This document shows, one piece after another, positions 31,448 to 38,701 of a stretch of DNA of 64,000 bases. The notes under the pieces are model-generated. The model was not told the origin of the DNA and made no database searches. It saw nothing but the letters and a program-made list of their open reading frames with translations. Numbering within the stretch: position 1 is the stretch's first letter; each line of letters begins with the position of its first letter. The stretch is from a virus. The DNA lies in IMG/VR virus record IMGVR_UViG_3300027816_000052, positions 126,480 to 190,479 of that record; one strand, given 5' to 3'. Made by a program: the position numbers and the translations under genes.

Positions 31448-34399
31448 ATGGACAGTAAATTTAAAGAAATTACCCCGCCTTGGGGTGAAATTGGTTATAT
31501 AACATTTAAGAGAACATACGCTAGAAGATTAAAAGAAGATGACCCTTTGTCAAAAACTGAAGAGTTTTGGCAAGTAATTGAAAGAGAATTAGAGGCATCA
31601 GAAAAACAATTAAATGTTGGGTTTACAGAAGACGAGAAAAAAAGATATGCGGAATTACGCATGAACCTTAAGTTTTCAACTGCTGGTAGATTTATGTGGC
31701 AATTGGGGACTAAAACGGTTGATAGATTAGGTTTACCATCTTTACAAAACTGTGCTTTTACCGTTGTTAATTCACCAATAAGACCATTTACTTGGTGTTT
31801 TGAAATGTTAATGTTAGGTAGCGGTGTTGGTTACAATATTCAAAAACATAATGTGTATCAATTACCAAAGTTGAAAAATAAAATTAAAATTGAAAGAAAA
31901 GACACAAATGATGCGGATTTTATTGTTCCGGATAGCAGAGAAGGGTGGGTTAAACTTTTGGGTAAAGTACTTAAAGCACATTTTTATGGTGGTGAGGGTT
32001 TTACATATTCTACTGTTTGTATTAGGTCTAAAGGTGCGGTAATAAAAGGGTTCGGGGGAACCGCATCTGGACCCGAAGATTTATGTTGGGGTATAAGTGA
32101 AATTAACAAAATATTAAATTCACGCTCAAATAAAAAATTAAGACCTATTGATTGTCTTGATATTATGAATATTATCGGTAATATTGTGGTCGCCGGAAAC
32201 GTCCGAAGATCGGCACAAATCGCAATTGGTGATTTTGATGATATTGAATTTTTAAAAGCAAAAAGATGGGATTTATATAAAATTCCAAACTGGAGAGCGA
32301 TGAGTAATAATTCAATCGTTGCGCCAGAAAATATTGATGATTTACCTAAAGAATTTTGGGATACTTATAACCAAGGCGAACCATATGGATTGATTAATTT
32401 AGAATTAGCTAGAAGTGTTGGTAGAACTGGAGAAAATCAATATCCGGACCCTGAAGTTGAAGGATTTAATCCTTGCAAACCCTTAAATTCGCTTATTTTA
32501 ACAAATAAGGGATATATTACGTTTGAACAAGCACTTAATGAGGATGAGCTTACCGTTTTAGGAATTGATGGTCAGTGGAAAAAAGCAACAAAACCATTTA
32601 AAACAGGGGAAAATAGGGTTGTGAATAGAATTTTATTGTCTAATGGTTCTTATCTATATGGTACCGATAATCATCTTCATATGGATAGAGATGGTAATTG
32701 GGTTAGAATGGATAAATTAGAAATTGGTAATCAATTAAAGTGGGAAAATAAACCAATATATACGTCTTTTGATATAGATAATGAAGAAGATTATAAATTA
32801 GGTACTTTCGCGGGATGGGTTCAGGGTGATGGATGGTATAGTAAACGATTAGATAATGTTGGTTATACGGTCGGTATGTGTTTTGGTATTAATGAAATGG
32901 ATGTCGTTTCTTATTTTGAACAAATGTTAAATGTAAAGACAAAACCTCATGAACAAAAACCAAACACATGTTTATATTTTTCATCGCATAGAAATGATTT
33001 ATCAAAATCATTATCTGATATTGGAATGCCAACTAATAAAATGGACTTAAAATGGTTGTATGGAAAATCTAAATCATTTAAACTTGGTTTTATTCGAGCT
33101 ATTTTCACCGCTGACGGCTCAGTTAGAAAAATGAATAATGTTGAACTTTATTCTGTTAATAGAAATATTTTGGAAGTTGTTTCGACAATTTTAAACGAAT
33201 TTGGTATTCATAATACAATAACAACACATAATAATGGTCGAGTTTATGTTGGAAAAGATGGAAAAATGAGAAATAATTCCACATGTTTTAAAATTAATGT
33301 ATATGCTGGTCAATTTAAACAGATTGGGTTTTTATCTAAATTTAAAAATGAGTTATTAGAAAAACATGAAATTAAACCGATTTATAGATACAAAGATTAT
33401 GTTACAGTAATCGATATCGAACCAGAATATTCGGTAGAGGATGTTTATGATATAACTGTCAATGATGAAACACACGCATTTTATGATACTGGGGTTGTAA
33501 CACATAATTGTGCAGAACAATCATTAGCTAATTTTGAGACCTGTTGTCTAGCTGAAGTTTATCTACCAAACATTGAAACATATGATCAATTATTGGAAGC
33601 CTTAACATATGCTTATAGAATGAATAAACACTCATTGGCATTAAAATGTTCTTTAAAAGAAACTGAAGAAATTGTTAATCGAAATATGAGAATGGGTATT
33701 GGAATGACCGGTGTTTTACAGGCAACCGAAGAACAAAGGTCTTGGTTAAGTTCTGCATATGAATGGTTAAGAAAATATGATGTGGAATATTCAAAAAAAC
33801 ATGGTTTTCCAAATAGTATAAAACTTACCACTATTAAGCCATCCGGTACACTTTCGCTTTTAGCAGGAGTAACACCGGGAGTACATCCAAATCCTGCTGG
33901 ACCGTATTATATTAGAAGAATTAGAATTTCATCACAATCTACATTAATTGATGTATGTAGGAAACATGGATTTCCAATAGAATACCAAAGAAATTATGAT
34001 GGTACTGAGGACAAAACCACAATGGTAATATCTTTCCCATGTAAACTTCCGGATGAAACACCTGTAGCATCAAATTATACTTGGAAAGAACAATTAGATA
34101 TGGTAAGAAGAATGCAAGCTGAATGGTCGGATAATTCGGTTAGCTGCACTGTTTATTATAAAAAAGAAGATATTGATGATATTAAAAATTACTTACGTGA
34201 ACATTTTAAACATGAAATAAAAACTGTATCATTCCTTCTATATTATGGACATGGTTTTGATCAAGCACCATATGAAACAATAACAAAAGAACAATATGAT
34301 GATATGATAAAAAATATTAAACAAATAACATCTATTGAGGTTAAAGAAGATGAGTTTACAATTATGGATTGTGATACCGGTGCTTGTCCAATAAAATAA
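31448..34399 (+). CDS. nrdJ: Adenosylcobalamin-dependent ribonucleoside-triphosphate reductase (class II) with intein
   Basis: A 983-residue precursor; 638 residues after intein removal. It resembles the monomeric Lactobacillus leichmannii type: 'GRFMWQLGTKTVDRLGLPSLQNCAF' holds the first redox Cys, and the spliced 'NP-CAEQSL' holds the thiyl-radical Cys and catalytic Glu. A Cys eleven residues further (ETCC) matches the partner redox Cys of that enzyme. The C-terminal tail 'MDCDTGACPIK' carries the Cys pair that shuttles electrons from thioredoxin. The enzyme makes dNTPs from NTPs using vitamin B12 coenzyme with no oxygen requirement, feeding phage replication. Effector-site loops appear present, but I cannot confirm allosteric sites. 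Confidence 0.9.
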   Translation: MDSKFKEITPPWGEIGYITFKRTYARRLKEDDPLSKTEEFWQVIERELEASEKQLNVGFTEDEKKRYAELRMNLKFSTAGRFMWQLGTKTVDRLGLPSLQNCAFTVVNSPIRPFTWCFEMLMLGSGVGYNIQKHNVYQLPKLKNKIKIERKDTNDADFIVPDSREGWVKLLGKVLKAHFYGGEGFTYSTVCIRSKGAVIKGFGGTASGPEDLCWGISEINKILNSRSNKKLRPIDCLDIMNIIGNIVVAGNVRRSAQIAIGDFDDIEFLKAKRWDLYKIPNWRAMSNNSIVAPENIDDLPKEFWDTYNQGEPYGLINLELARSVGRTGENQYPDPEVEGFNPCKPLNSLILTNKGYITFEQALNEDELTVLGIDGQWKKATKPFKTGENRVVNRILLSNGSYLYGTDNHLHMDRDGNWVRMDKLEIGNQLKWENKPIYTSFDIDNEEDYKLGTFAGWVQGDGWYSKRLDNVGYTVGMCFGINEMDVVSYFEQMLNVKTKPHEQKPNTCLYFSSHRNDLSKSLSDIGMPTNKMDLKWLYGKSKSFKLGFIRAIFTADGSVRKMNNVELYSVNRNILEVVSTILNEFGIHNTITTHNNGRVYVGKDGKMRNNSTCFKINVYAGQFKQIGFLSKFKNELLEKHEIKPIYRYKDYVTVIDIEPEYSVEDVYDITVNDETHAFYDTGVVTHNCAEQSLANFETCCLAEVYLPNIETYDQLLEALTYAYRMNKHSLALKCSLKETEEIVNRNMRMGIGMTGVLQATEEQRSWLSSAYEWLRKYDVEYSKKHGFPNSIKLTTIKPSGTLSLLAGVTPGVHPNPAGPYYIRRIRISSQSTLIDVCRKHGFPIEYQRNYDGTEDKTTMVISFPCKLPDETPVASNYTWKEQLDMVRRMQAEWSDNSVSCTVYYKKEDIDDIKNYLREHFKHEIKTVSFLLYYGHGFDQAPYETITKEQYDDMIKNIKQITSIEVKEDEFTIMDCDTGACPIK
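32474..33508 (+). mobile_element. Class 1 intein with LAGLIDADG endonuclease, in RNR active site
   Basis: 345 residues (343-687 of the precursor). It begins Cys-Lys-Pro and ends Val-Val-Thr-His-Asn, with Cys as the +1 residue. Block B is in 'LYGTDNHLHM' and block F in 'EDVYDITVNDETHAFYDTGVVTHN' as two overlapping halves. The LAGLIDADG motifs are 'TFAGWVQGDGWYS' and 'FIRAIFTADGSVR'. The +1 Cys is the catalytic radical Cys of the reductase, so precise splicing is essential. This NP/C site is a known hot spot for inteins in ribonucleotide reductases. Confidence 0.9.
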
Positions 34400-34420
34400 T
34401 TAAATTTTTTTAATTATTTT
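34393..34420 (+). terminator. Possible AT-only terminator after reductase gene
   Basis: A 12-bp stem made only of A-T pairs (arms 34393-34404 and 34409-34420) with a TTTT loop. It includes the nrdJ stop codon and is followed by A-rich sequence. Weak because it has no G-C pair. Confidence 0.35.
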
Positions 34421-34457
34421 AAATGATAACATTAAAAAAAAATAATGAAAAATAGAA

Positions 34458-34667
34458 ATGAAAAACGATTGGATAACAGAACAATACATTAAAGAAACAT
34501 TGCAAAATAAAGATTCTGATTTTTATGTCAATTCGGATGGTAAAAAAGTTATGACCGAAAATTTTCATAAAAAACGAGGTTATTGTTGTGGTTCCGGTTG
34601 TTTACATTGTCCTTATGAACCAAGAGCGCAAAAAGGAAATACAAAATTAAAAAATCCCCAATCATAA
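34458..34667 (+). CDS. Small Cys-rich protein (DUF5522-like), 69 aa
   Basis: The core 'KKRGYCCGSGCLHCPYEP' has four Cys in a C-C-x3-C-x2-C arrangement plus a His, typical of the DUF5522 family, which is common in Bacteroidota. It could bind a metal ion or iron-sulfur cluster. Upstream, 'SDFYVNSDGKKVMTENFHKKRGYC' is also characteristic. The stop codon lies inside the loop of an intrinsic terminator. Its position right after the reductase suggests a redox or metal role, but this is inference. The gene is a good indicator of host phylum. Confidence 0.7.
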   Translation: MKNDWITEQYIKETLQNKDSDFYVNSDGKKVMTENFHKKRGYCCGSGCLHCPYEPRAQKGNTKLKNPQS

Positions 34668-34682
34668 GTTGGGGATTTTTTT
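34651..34682 (+). terminator. Intrinsic terminator after DUF5522-like gene
   Basis: An 11-bp stem (34651-34661 with 34669-34679, core ATCCCCAA/TTGGGGAT) with a 7-nt loop and a T run. It is close to bidirectional and may also end the LRR gene transcribed from the opposite strand. Confidence 0.8.
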
Positions 34683-34686
34683 AATT

Positions 34687-35823
34687 TTATACATAAAACC
34701 TATAACCCTTTACCTGATATTTCAAAATCAAATCAATATCATTATTTAACGGAGTTCCACCGATTGAAATAACACCTACAACCTTAAGATTATCCGGTAA
34801 GGATTGAATTGGTGTTCCTACTAAACTCAAATCTCCCCCAACATGAAGATTATCCGGTAAGGATTTAAGATTTTTGCATCCATATAAATTCAAATTTCCC
34901 CCAACATGAAGATTATCCGGCAAGGATTGGATTGGTGTATCATATAACTCCAAATTTTTCTTAACATGAAGATTATCCGGTAAGGATTTAATTGGTGTTT
35001 CATTTAACCACAAATCTCCCCCAACATGAAGATTATCCGGTAAGGATTGAATTGGTGTTCCTACTAAACTCAAATCTCCCCCAACATGAAGATTATCCGG
35101 TAAGGATTTAAGATTTTTGCATCCATATAAATTCAAATTTCCCCCAACATGAAGATTATCCGGCAAGGATTGGATTGGTGTATCATATAACTCCAAATTT
35201 TTCTTAACATGAAGATTATCCGGTAAGGATTTAATTGGTGTTTCATTTAACCACAAATCTCCCCCAACATGAAGATTATCCGGTAAGGATTGAATTGGTG
35301 TTCCTACTAAACTCAAATCTCCCCCAACATGAAGATTATCCGGTAAGGATTGAATTGGTGTTCCTACTAAACTCAAATTTCCCCCAACATGAAGATTATC
35401 CGGTAAGGATTGAATTGGTGTTCCTACTAAACTCAAACTTCCCCCAACACGAAGATTATCCGGTAAGGATTGAATTGGTGTTCCTCTTAAATACAAACTT
35501 CCCCCAACATGAAGATTATCCGGTAAGGATTGAATTGGTGTTCCTTGTAAATACAAACTTCCCCCAACATGAAGATTATCCGGTAATGATTGAATTTGTG
35601 TATCTCTTAAATCCAAATCCCCATTAATAATAACCTTATCATATTGTTTATTAAAAACTCTTGTTAATTTCTCAGAATCATTTCTAAATACATTTTCAAG
35701 AATCGTTTTAAAATATTCTGGATTCTTATTGAAGATTCTTCTGTTATTTTCTTCCTCTTGCTCAAGAAGAACCTTTCTAACAATCCTATATAAATCTGAT
35801 TCTGTTAATTTAATCTTTTTCAT
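34687..35823 (-). CDS. LPX-type leucine-rich repeat protein with targeting N-terminus (copy 3)
   Basis: 378 residues from the ATG at 35823. Residues 1-21 (MKKIKLTESDLYRIVRKVLLE) equal those of copy 1, and the following 50-residue linker is also nearly the same, so copies 1 and 3 share ancestry. About 14 repeats of the form SLPDNLHVGGxLxLxxTPIQ follow, two of them 21 residues long (NLNLYGCKNLK). The order of units 5-8 is repeated as units 9-12 because of an exact 243-bp DNA duplication. The gene is on the minus strand between two plus-strand blocks and faces the DUF5522-like gene. As for the other copies, a delivered binding protein is the favoured but untested idea. Confidence 0.7.
   Translation of the reverse strand: MKKIKLTESDLYRIVRKVLLEQEEENNRRIFNKNPEYFKTILENVFRNDSEKLTRVFNKQYDKVIINGDLDLRDTQIQSLPDNLHVGGSLYLQGTPIQSLPDNLHVGGSLYLRGTPIQSLPDNLRVGGSLSLVGTPIQSLPDNLHVGGNLSLVGTPIQSLPDNLHVGGDLSLVGTPIQSLPDNLHVGGDLWLNETPIKSLPDNLHVKKNLELYDTPIQSLPDNLHVGGNLNLYGCKNLKSLPDNLHVGGDLSLVGTPIQSLPDNLHVGGDLWLNETPIKSLPDNLHVKKNLELYDTPIQSLPDNLHVGGNLNLYGCKNLKSLPDNLHVGGDLSLVGTPIQSLPDNLKVVGVISIGGTPLNNDIDLILKYQVKGYRFYV
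34798..35283. repeat. Exact 243-bp tandem duplication inside the LRR array
   Basis: 34798-35040 and 35041-35283 are identical by eye, each covering four LRR units (60+63+60+60 bp). It keeps the reading frame. The flanking array consists of further 60-bp near-identical units up to about 35600. Confidence 0.85.
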
Positions 35824-35826
35824 AAC

Positions 35827-35834
35827 CATAAATA
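35827..35834 (-). promoter_or_regulatory. TATTTA-type element, 5 nt before ATG of LRR copy 3
   Basis: TATTTATG on the minus strand, with the hexamer ending 5 nt before the ATG at 35823. Confidence 0.45.
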
Positions 35835-35866
35835 TTATACCATTTCTAAAAATTGTTATTCTACTA

Positions 35867-35873
35867 TATTTAT
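35867..35873 (+). promoter_or_regulatory. TATTTA-type element upstream of gp25-like gene
   Basis: TATTTAT 22 nt before the ATG at 35896, divergent from the LRR promoter-like element 33 nt away. Confidence 0.45.
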
Positions 35874-35895
35874 TGTTAACGAATCACTATTTTAA

Positions 35896-36357
35896 ATGGC
35901 GGAAGGAAAAACATACGGTATAATATTTCCCTTTAGAGAATCCTCAGAGGGGAAATATTTGGAGTTATCCAACTACACAAATGATGAATTGCGTTCAAAT
36001 TTGATTCATTTATTACTTACAAAAAAAGGAACCAGATATTATCTTCCCGACTTTGGTACCAGACTTTATGAATATATCTTTGAACCATTGGATGGTCCCA
36101 CTTTTGGTAGTATTGAATCTGATATTAGAGAAGCGGTTGAAAAATTTATACCTCAACTACAAATAAAAAATATTACCGTAACAGCAGCAAGTAGCGAAGA
36201 AGATTCATCCTTTGTTACAACTGCGGGTAATGTGATTAATAGAACTGTTGGAGAACCGGCAAAACAAACATATGAATATACAGCAAAAGTAAGAATCGAT
36301 TATGTTGATACAAGTAGTGCTTTTGGTTCCACAGATTTTATTATTCTTAATATTTAA
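35896..36357 (+). CDS. 25: Baseplate wedge protein (gp25-like)
   Basis: A 153-residue protein (T4 gp25 is 132). The pattern 'NDELRSNLIHLLLTKKGTRYYLPDFGTRLYEYIFEPLDGPTFGSIESDIREAVEKFIPQLQI' is split here for reading: a helix, then 'KGTRYYLPDFGTRLYEYIFE', then an acidic helix. It is the hallmark of the GPW/gp25 family, including the conserved Arg and 'DFG' turn. The protein sits in the baseplate wedge core and helps start sheath assembly. It is followed 8 nt later by the gp6-like gene, as in many contractile tails. Confidence 0.92.
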   Translation: MAEGKTYGIIFPFRESSEGKYLELSNYTNDELRSNLIHLLLTKKGTRYYLPDFGTRLYEYIFEPLDGPTFGSIESDIREAVEKFIPQLQIKNITVTAASSEEDSSFVTTAGNVINRTVGEPAKQTYEYTAKVRIDYVDTSSAFGSTDFIILNI

Positions 36358-36365
36358 TTATTAAA

Positions 36366-38204
36366 ATGGCAGAAAGAAGAATAAATTATACCGATAGAGA
36401 TTTTGTTGCAATAAGACAAGATTTAATTAATTATGTTAATACGTATTATCCCGACTTAATTAGCAATTTTAATGATGCTTCGGTATTTTCTGTTTTAATG
36501 GATTTAAATGCTGCTGTCACAGATAACTTACATTTTCATATTGATAGAAGCATACAAGAAACGGTATTACAGTATGCGCAACAAAAATCATCAGTTTTTA
36601 ATATCGCAAGAACTTACGGATTAAAAATACCGGGTCAAAGACCTTCTGTTGCGCTCGTTGATTTTTCAATTACGGTTCCAGTTTTTGGTGATAAAGAAGA
36701 TGAAAGATATTTGGGAATATTAAGAAGGGGAAGTCAGGTATCGGGTGCGGGACAAATTTTTGAAACCGTTCACGATATTGATTTTGCGTCACCTTTTAAT
36801 AATGAAGGGTTCCCAAACAGATTAAAAATTCCAAATTTTGATGCAAACAATATTCTTATAAATTATACCATAGTTAAAAGAGATGTTGTTGTTAATGGTA
36901 TCACAAAGGTGTTCAAAAAAGTTATAACAAATGCTGATGTTAGACCATTTCTTGACTTATTTTTACCAGAAAAGAATGTTTTGGGTGTTACATCGGTTAT
37001 TCAAAAAGATGGTGTATCATATGCTAATGTTCCTTCAGTACAAGAATTTCTTGGTACTTCAGGAAGATGGTATGAAGTTGATGCTCTTGTTGAAGATAGA
37101 ATTTTTATCGAAGACCCAACAAAACCATCAGACCAACCCGGAATTAAGGTTGGAAAATACATAACAACAAATCAACGATTTATAACAGAATTTACCCCTC
37201 AAGGATTTTTGAAAATGACATTTGGTGGTGGTAATGTAAGTGCTGAAGAGCAACTTAGGGAGTTTACCAGATTAGGAACTCCGCTTAATATACAAAAATA
37301 TCAAAATAATATGGCGTTAGGTTCCGCACTAAAACCTAACACAACATTATTTGTTCAATATCGAGTTGGTGGCGGTTTATCAACGAATTTAGGTGTTAAC
37401 GTAATCACACAAGTTAATACAGCAAATTTTGCGGTTAACGGTCCATCACAAAGTGTTAATACCTCAGTTATAAATTCATTAAGATGTTCAAACGTTACCG
37501 CAGCTATTGGTGGAGCAAATGCACCAACATTAGAAGAGGTTAGGAATTATGTTTCATTTAATTTTTCCGCACAAAATAGAGCGGTAACAATAAGCGATTA
37601 TGAAGCATTAATTAGAAAAATGCCGGGACAATTTGGCGCACCAGCAAAAGTTGCAATTGTTGAGGAAGATAATAAAATTAAGGTTAAAATATTATCATTT
37701 GATTCTTCGGGTAAATTAACACAAATAGTTTCAAATACATTAAAAAATAATTTAGCTAATTATTTATCGAACTATAGAATGATAAATGATTATGTTTCAA
37801 TTGAAACCGCTGAAGTTATTGATTTAACTGTTGATGTTTCAGTTGTTTTAGATGCAACACAAAATCAAGGTGCGGTTGTTTCTGATATTATTAATACAAT
37901 AACAACTTATTTTAATCCTTTAACAAGACAACTTGGTGAAAATGCTTATATATCCGAAATAAGAAGATTGATTCAATCATTAAATGGCGTTATTACAATA
38001 ACATCATTGGATTTCTTTAATAAGGTAGGCGGACAATATTCATCAGCAGAAACATCTCAACCCTATTTGGATAACAACACCAAACAAATTCAACCGATTG
38101 ATGATACACTTTTTGCAGAACCAAAACAAATTTATCAAATTAGATATCCTCAAAAAGATATTACGGTAAGGGTTAAGAATTTTAAAGGTGTTAGCTTTTC
38201 ATAA
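36366..38204 (+). CDS. 6: Baseplate wedge protein (gp6/baseplate J-like)
   Basis: A 612-residue protein (T4 gp6 is 660). 'INYTDRDFVAIRQDLINYVNTYYPDLISNF' and 'SVFSVLMDLNAAVTDNLHFHIDRS', each partly shown, are the N-terminal baseplate-J pattern. 'SFNFSAQNRAVTISDYEALIRKMPG' marks the second half, and the C-terminus has alternating beta strands. gp6 dimers form the ring of the baseplate inner wedge and couple conformational change to contraction. It lies directly after gp25 and ends the transcript, with a 144-nt gap after it. Confidence 0.9.
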   Translation: MAERRINYTDRDFVAIRQDLINYVNTYYPDLISNFNDASVFSVLMDLNAAVTDNLHFHIDRSIQETVLQYAQQKSSVFNIARTYGLKIPGQRPSVALVDFSITVPVFGDKEDERYLGILRRGSQVSGAGQIFETVHDIDFASPFNNEGFPNRLKIPNFDANNILINYTIVKRDVVVNGITKVFKKVITNADVRPFLDLFLPEKNVLGVTSVIQKDGVSYANVPSVQEFLGTSGRWYEVDALVEDRIFIEDPTKPSDQPGIKVGKYITTNQRFITEFTPQGFLKMTFGGGNVSAEEQLREFTRLGTPLNIQKYQNNMALGSALKPNTTLFVQYRVGGGLSTNLGVNVITQVNTANFAVNGPSQSVNTSVINSLRCSNVTAAIGGANAPTLEEVRNYVSFNFSAQNRAVTISDYEALIRKMPGQFGAPAKVAIVEEDNKIKVKILSFDSSGKLTQIVSNTLKNNLANYLSNYRMINDYVSIETAEVIDLTVDVSVVLDATQNQGAVVSDIINTITTYFNPLTRQLGENAYISEIRRLIQSLNGVITITSLDFFNKVGGQYSSAETSQPYLDNNTKQIQPIDDTLFAEPKQIYQIRYPQKDITVRVKNFKGVSFS

Positions 38205-38269
38205 TTTATATGTTGAATTAAAAATAAAATAAAATTTTTTAAAAAAAATCAATCTTTTTTTTTTGGATA

Positions 38270-38276
38270 TATTTAT
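38270..38276 (+). promoter_or_regulatory. TATTTA-type element in the gap before 38349
   Basis: TATTTAT 72 nt upstream of the ATG. It overlaps the left arm of an imperfect hairpin. Confidence 0.35.
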
Positions 38277-38325
38277 CAAATAGGTAATTTTGCAAATATC
38301 AGTCATATTACTTATTTTTGATAAA
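38272..38325. repeat. Imperfect inverted repeat in leader of 38349 gene
   Basis: Arms 38272-38288 and 38307-38325 pair along about 17 bp with one G-U pair and a 2-nt bulge, with an 18-nt loop. It may act as a terminator for gp6, an mRNA hairpin or a protein-binding site. Confidence 0.5.
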
Positions 38326-38348
38326 TAAACAATTAATACAATTAAAAT

Positions 38349-38699
38349 ATGAATTTTAAAATTTCTAAAACCGAAAAACAAGCTATTTTGGAAATGTACC
38401 AAAATAAAAAAAATATTAATGAACTTATTGGTATTAAACCGGGTCCGGAATCCTCTACTGAGGATTCGTTCCAAGAATATTTAGAGATTGGTTCCACAGT
38501 TGCAAACCAGATTAATGGATTTTTTCCATTATGGGATGTTACTAAAAACAATCAGTTTATTGGTAGAATACAAATGACATTTGGTATATTTACATTTGTA
38601 AATAAAGATTTTGAACCCCGTAATTCTAAAAACGATAAAAGAATTAAAATGGCATCCTTAGAAAAATTAGTAAAATATATTGATGAAAATTATAACTAA
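38349..38699 (+). CDS. Hypothetical protein, 116 aa, possible targeting N-terminus
   Basis: Starts MNFKISKTEKQAILEMYQNKKNI. The short helix ends in I-L-E at residue 15, a possible [L/I]-x-E cleavage site. Residues 60-90 contain a beta strand with 'PLWDVTKNNQFIGRIQMTFGIFTF'. No known family recognised. It is followed 2 nt later by the protease-like gene with a similar N-terminal pattern, so the two probably form a cargo operon inserted in the baseplate gene cluster. Confidence 0.55.
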   Translation: MNFKISKTEKQAILEMYQNKKNINELIGIKPGPESSTEDSFQEYLEIGSTVANQINGFFPLWDVTKNNQFIGRIQMTFGIFTFVNKDFEPRNSKNDKRIKMASLEKLVKYIDENYN

Positions 38700-38701
38700 A
38701 A

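Noticed and set aside
34780-35600. Regularly spaced repeats resembling a CRISPR array
   Set aside because: The 60-bp units (also at 25700-26150) are in-frame LRR codons on the minus strand. The sequence between conserved parts is itself repeated, there are no unique spacers, and no cas genes are nearby.
35235-35627. Plus-strand ORF of 130 residues made of repeats (and a similar one at 25731-25943)
   Set aside because: They are antisense shadows of the LRR arrays. Their repeat structure follows entirely from the 60-bp DNA repeats, and they lack promoter-like elements.
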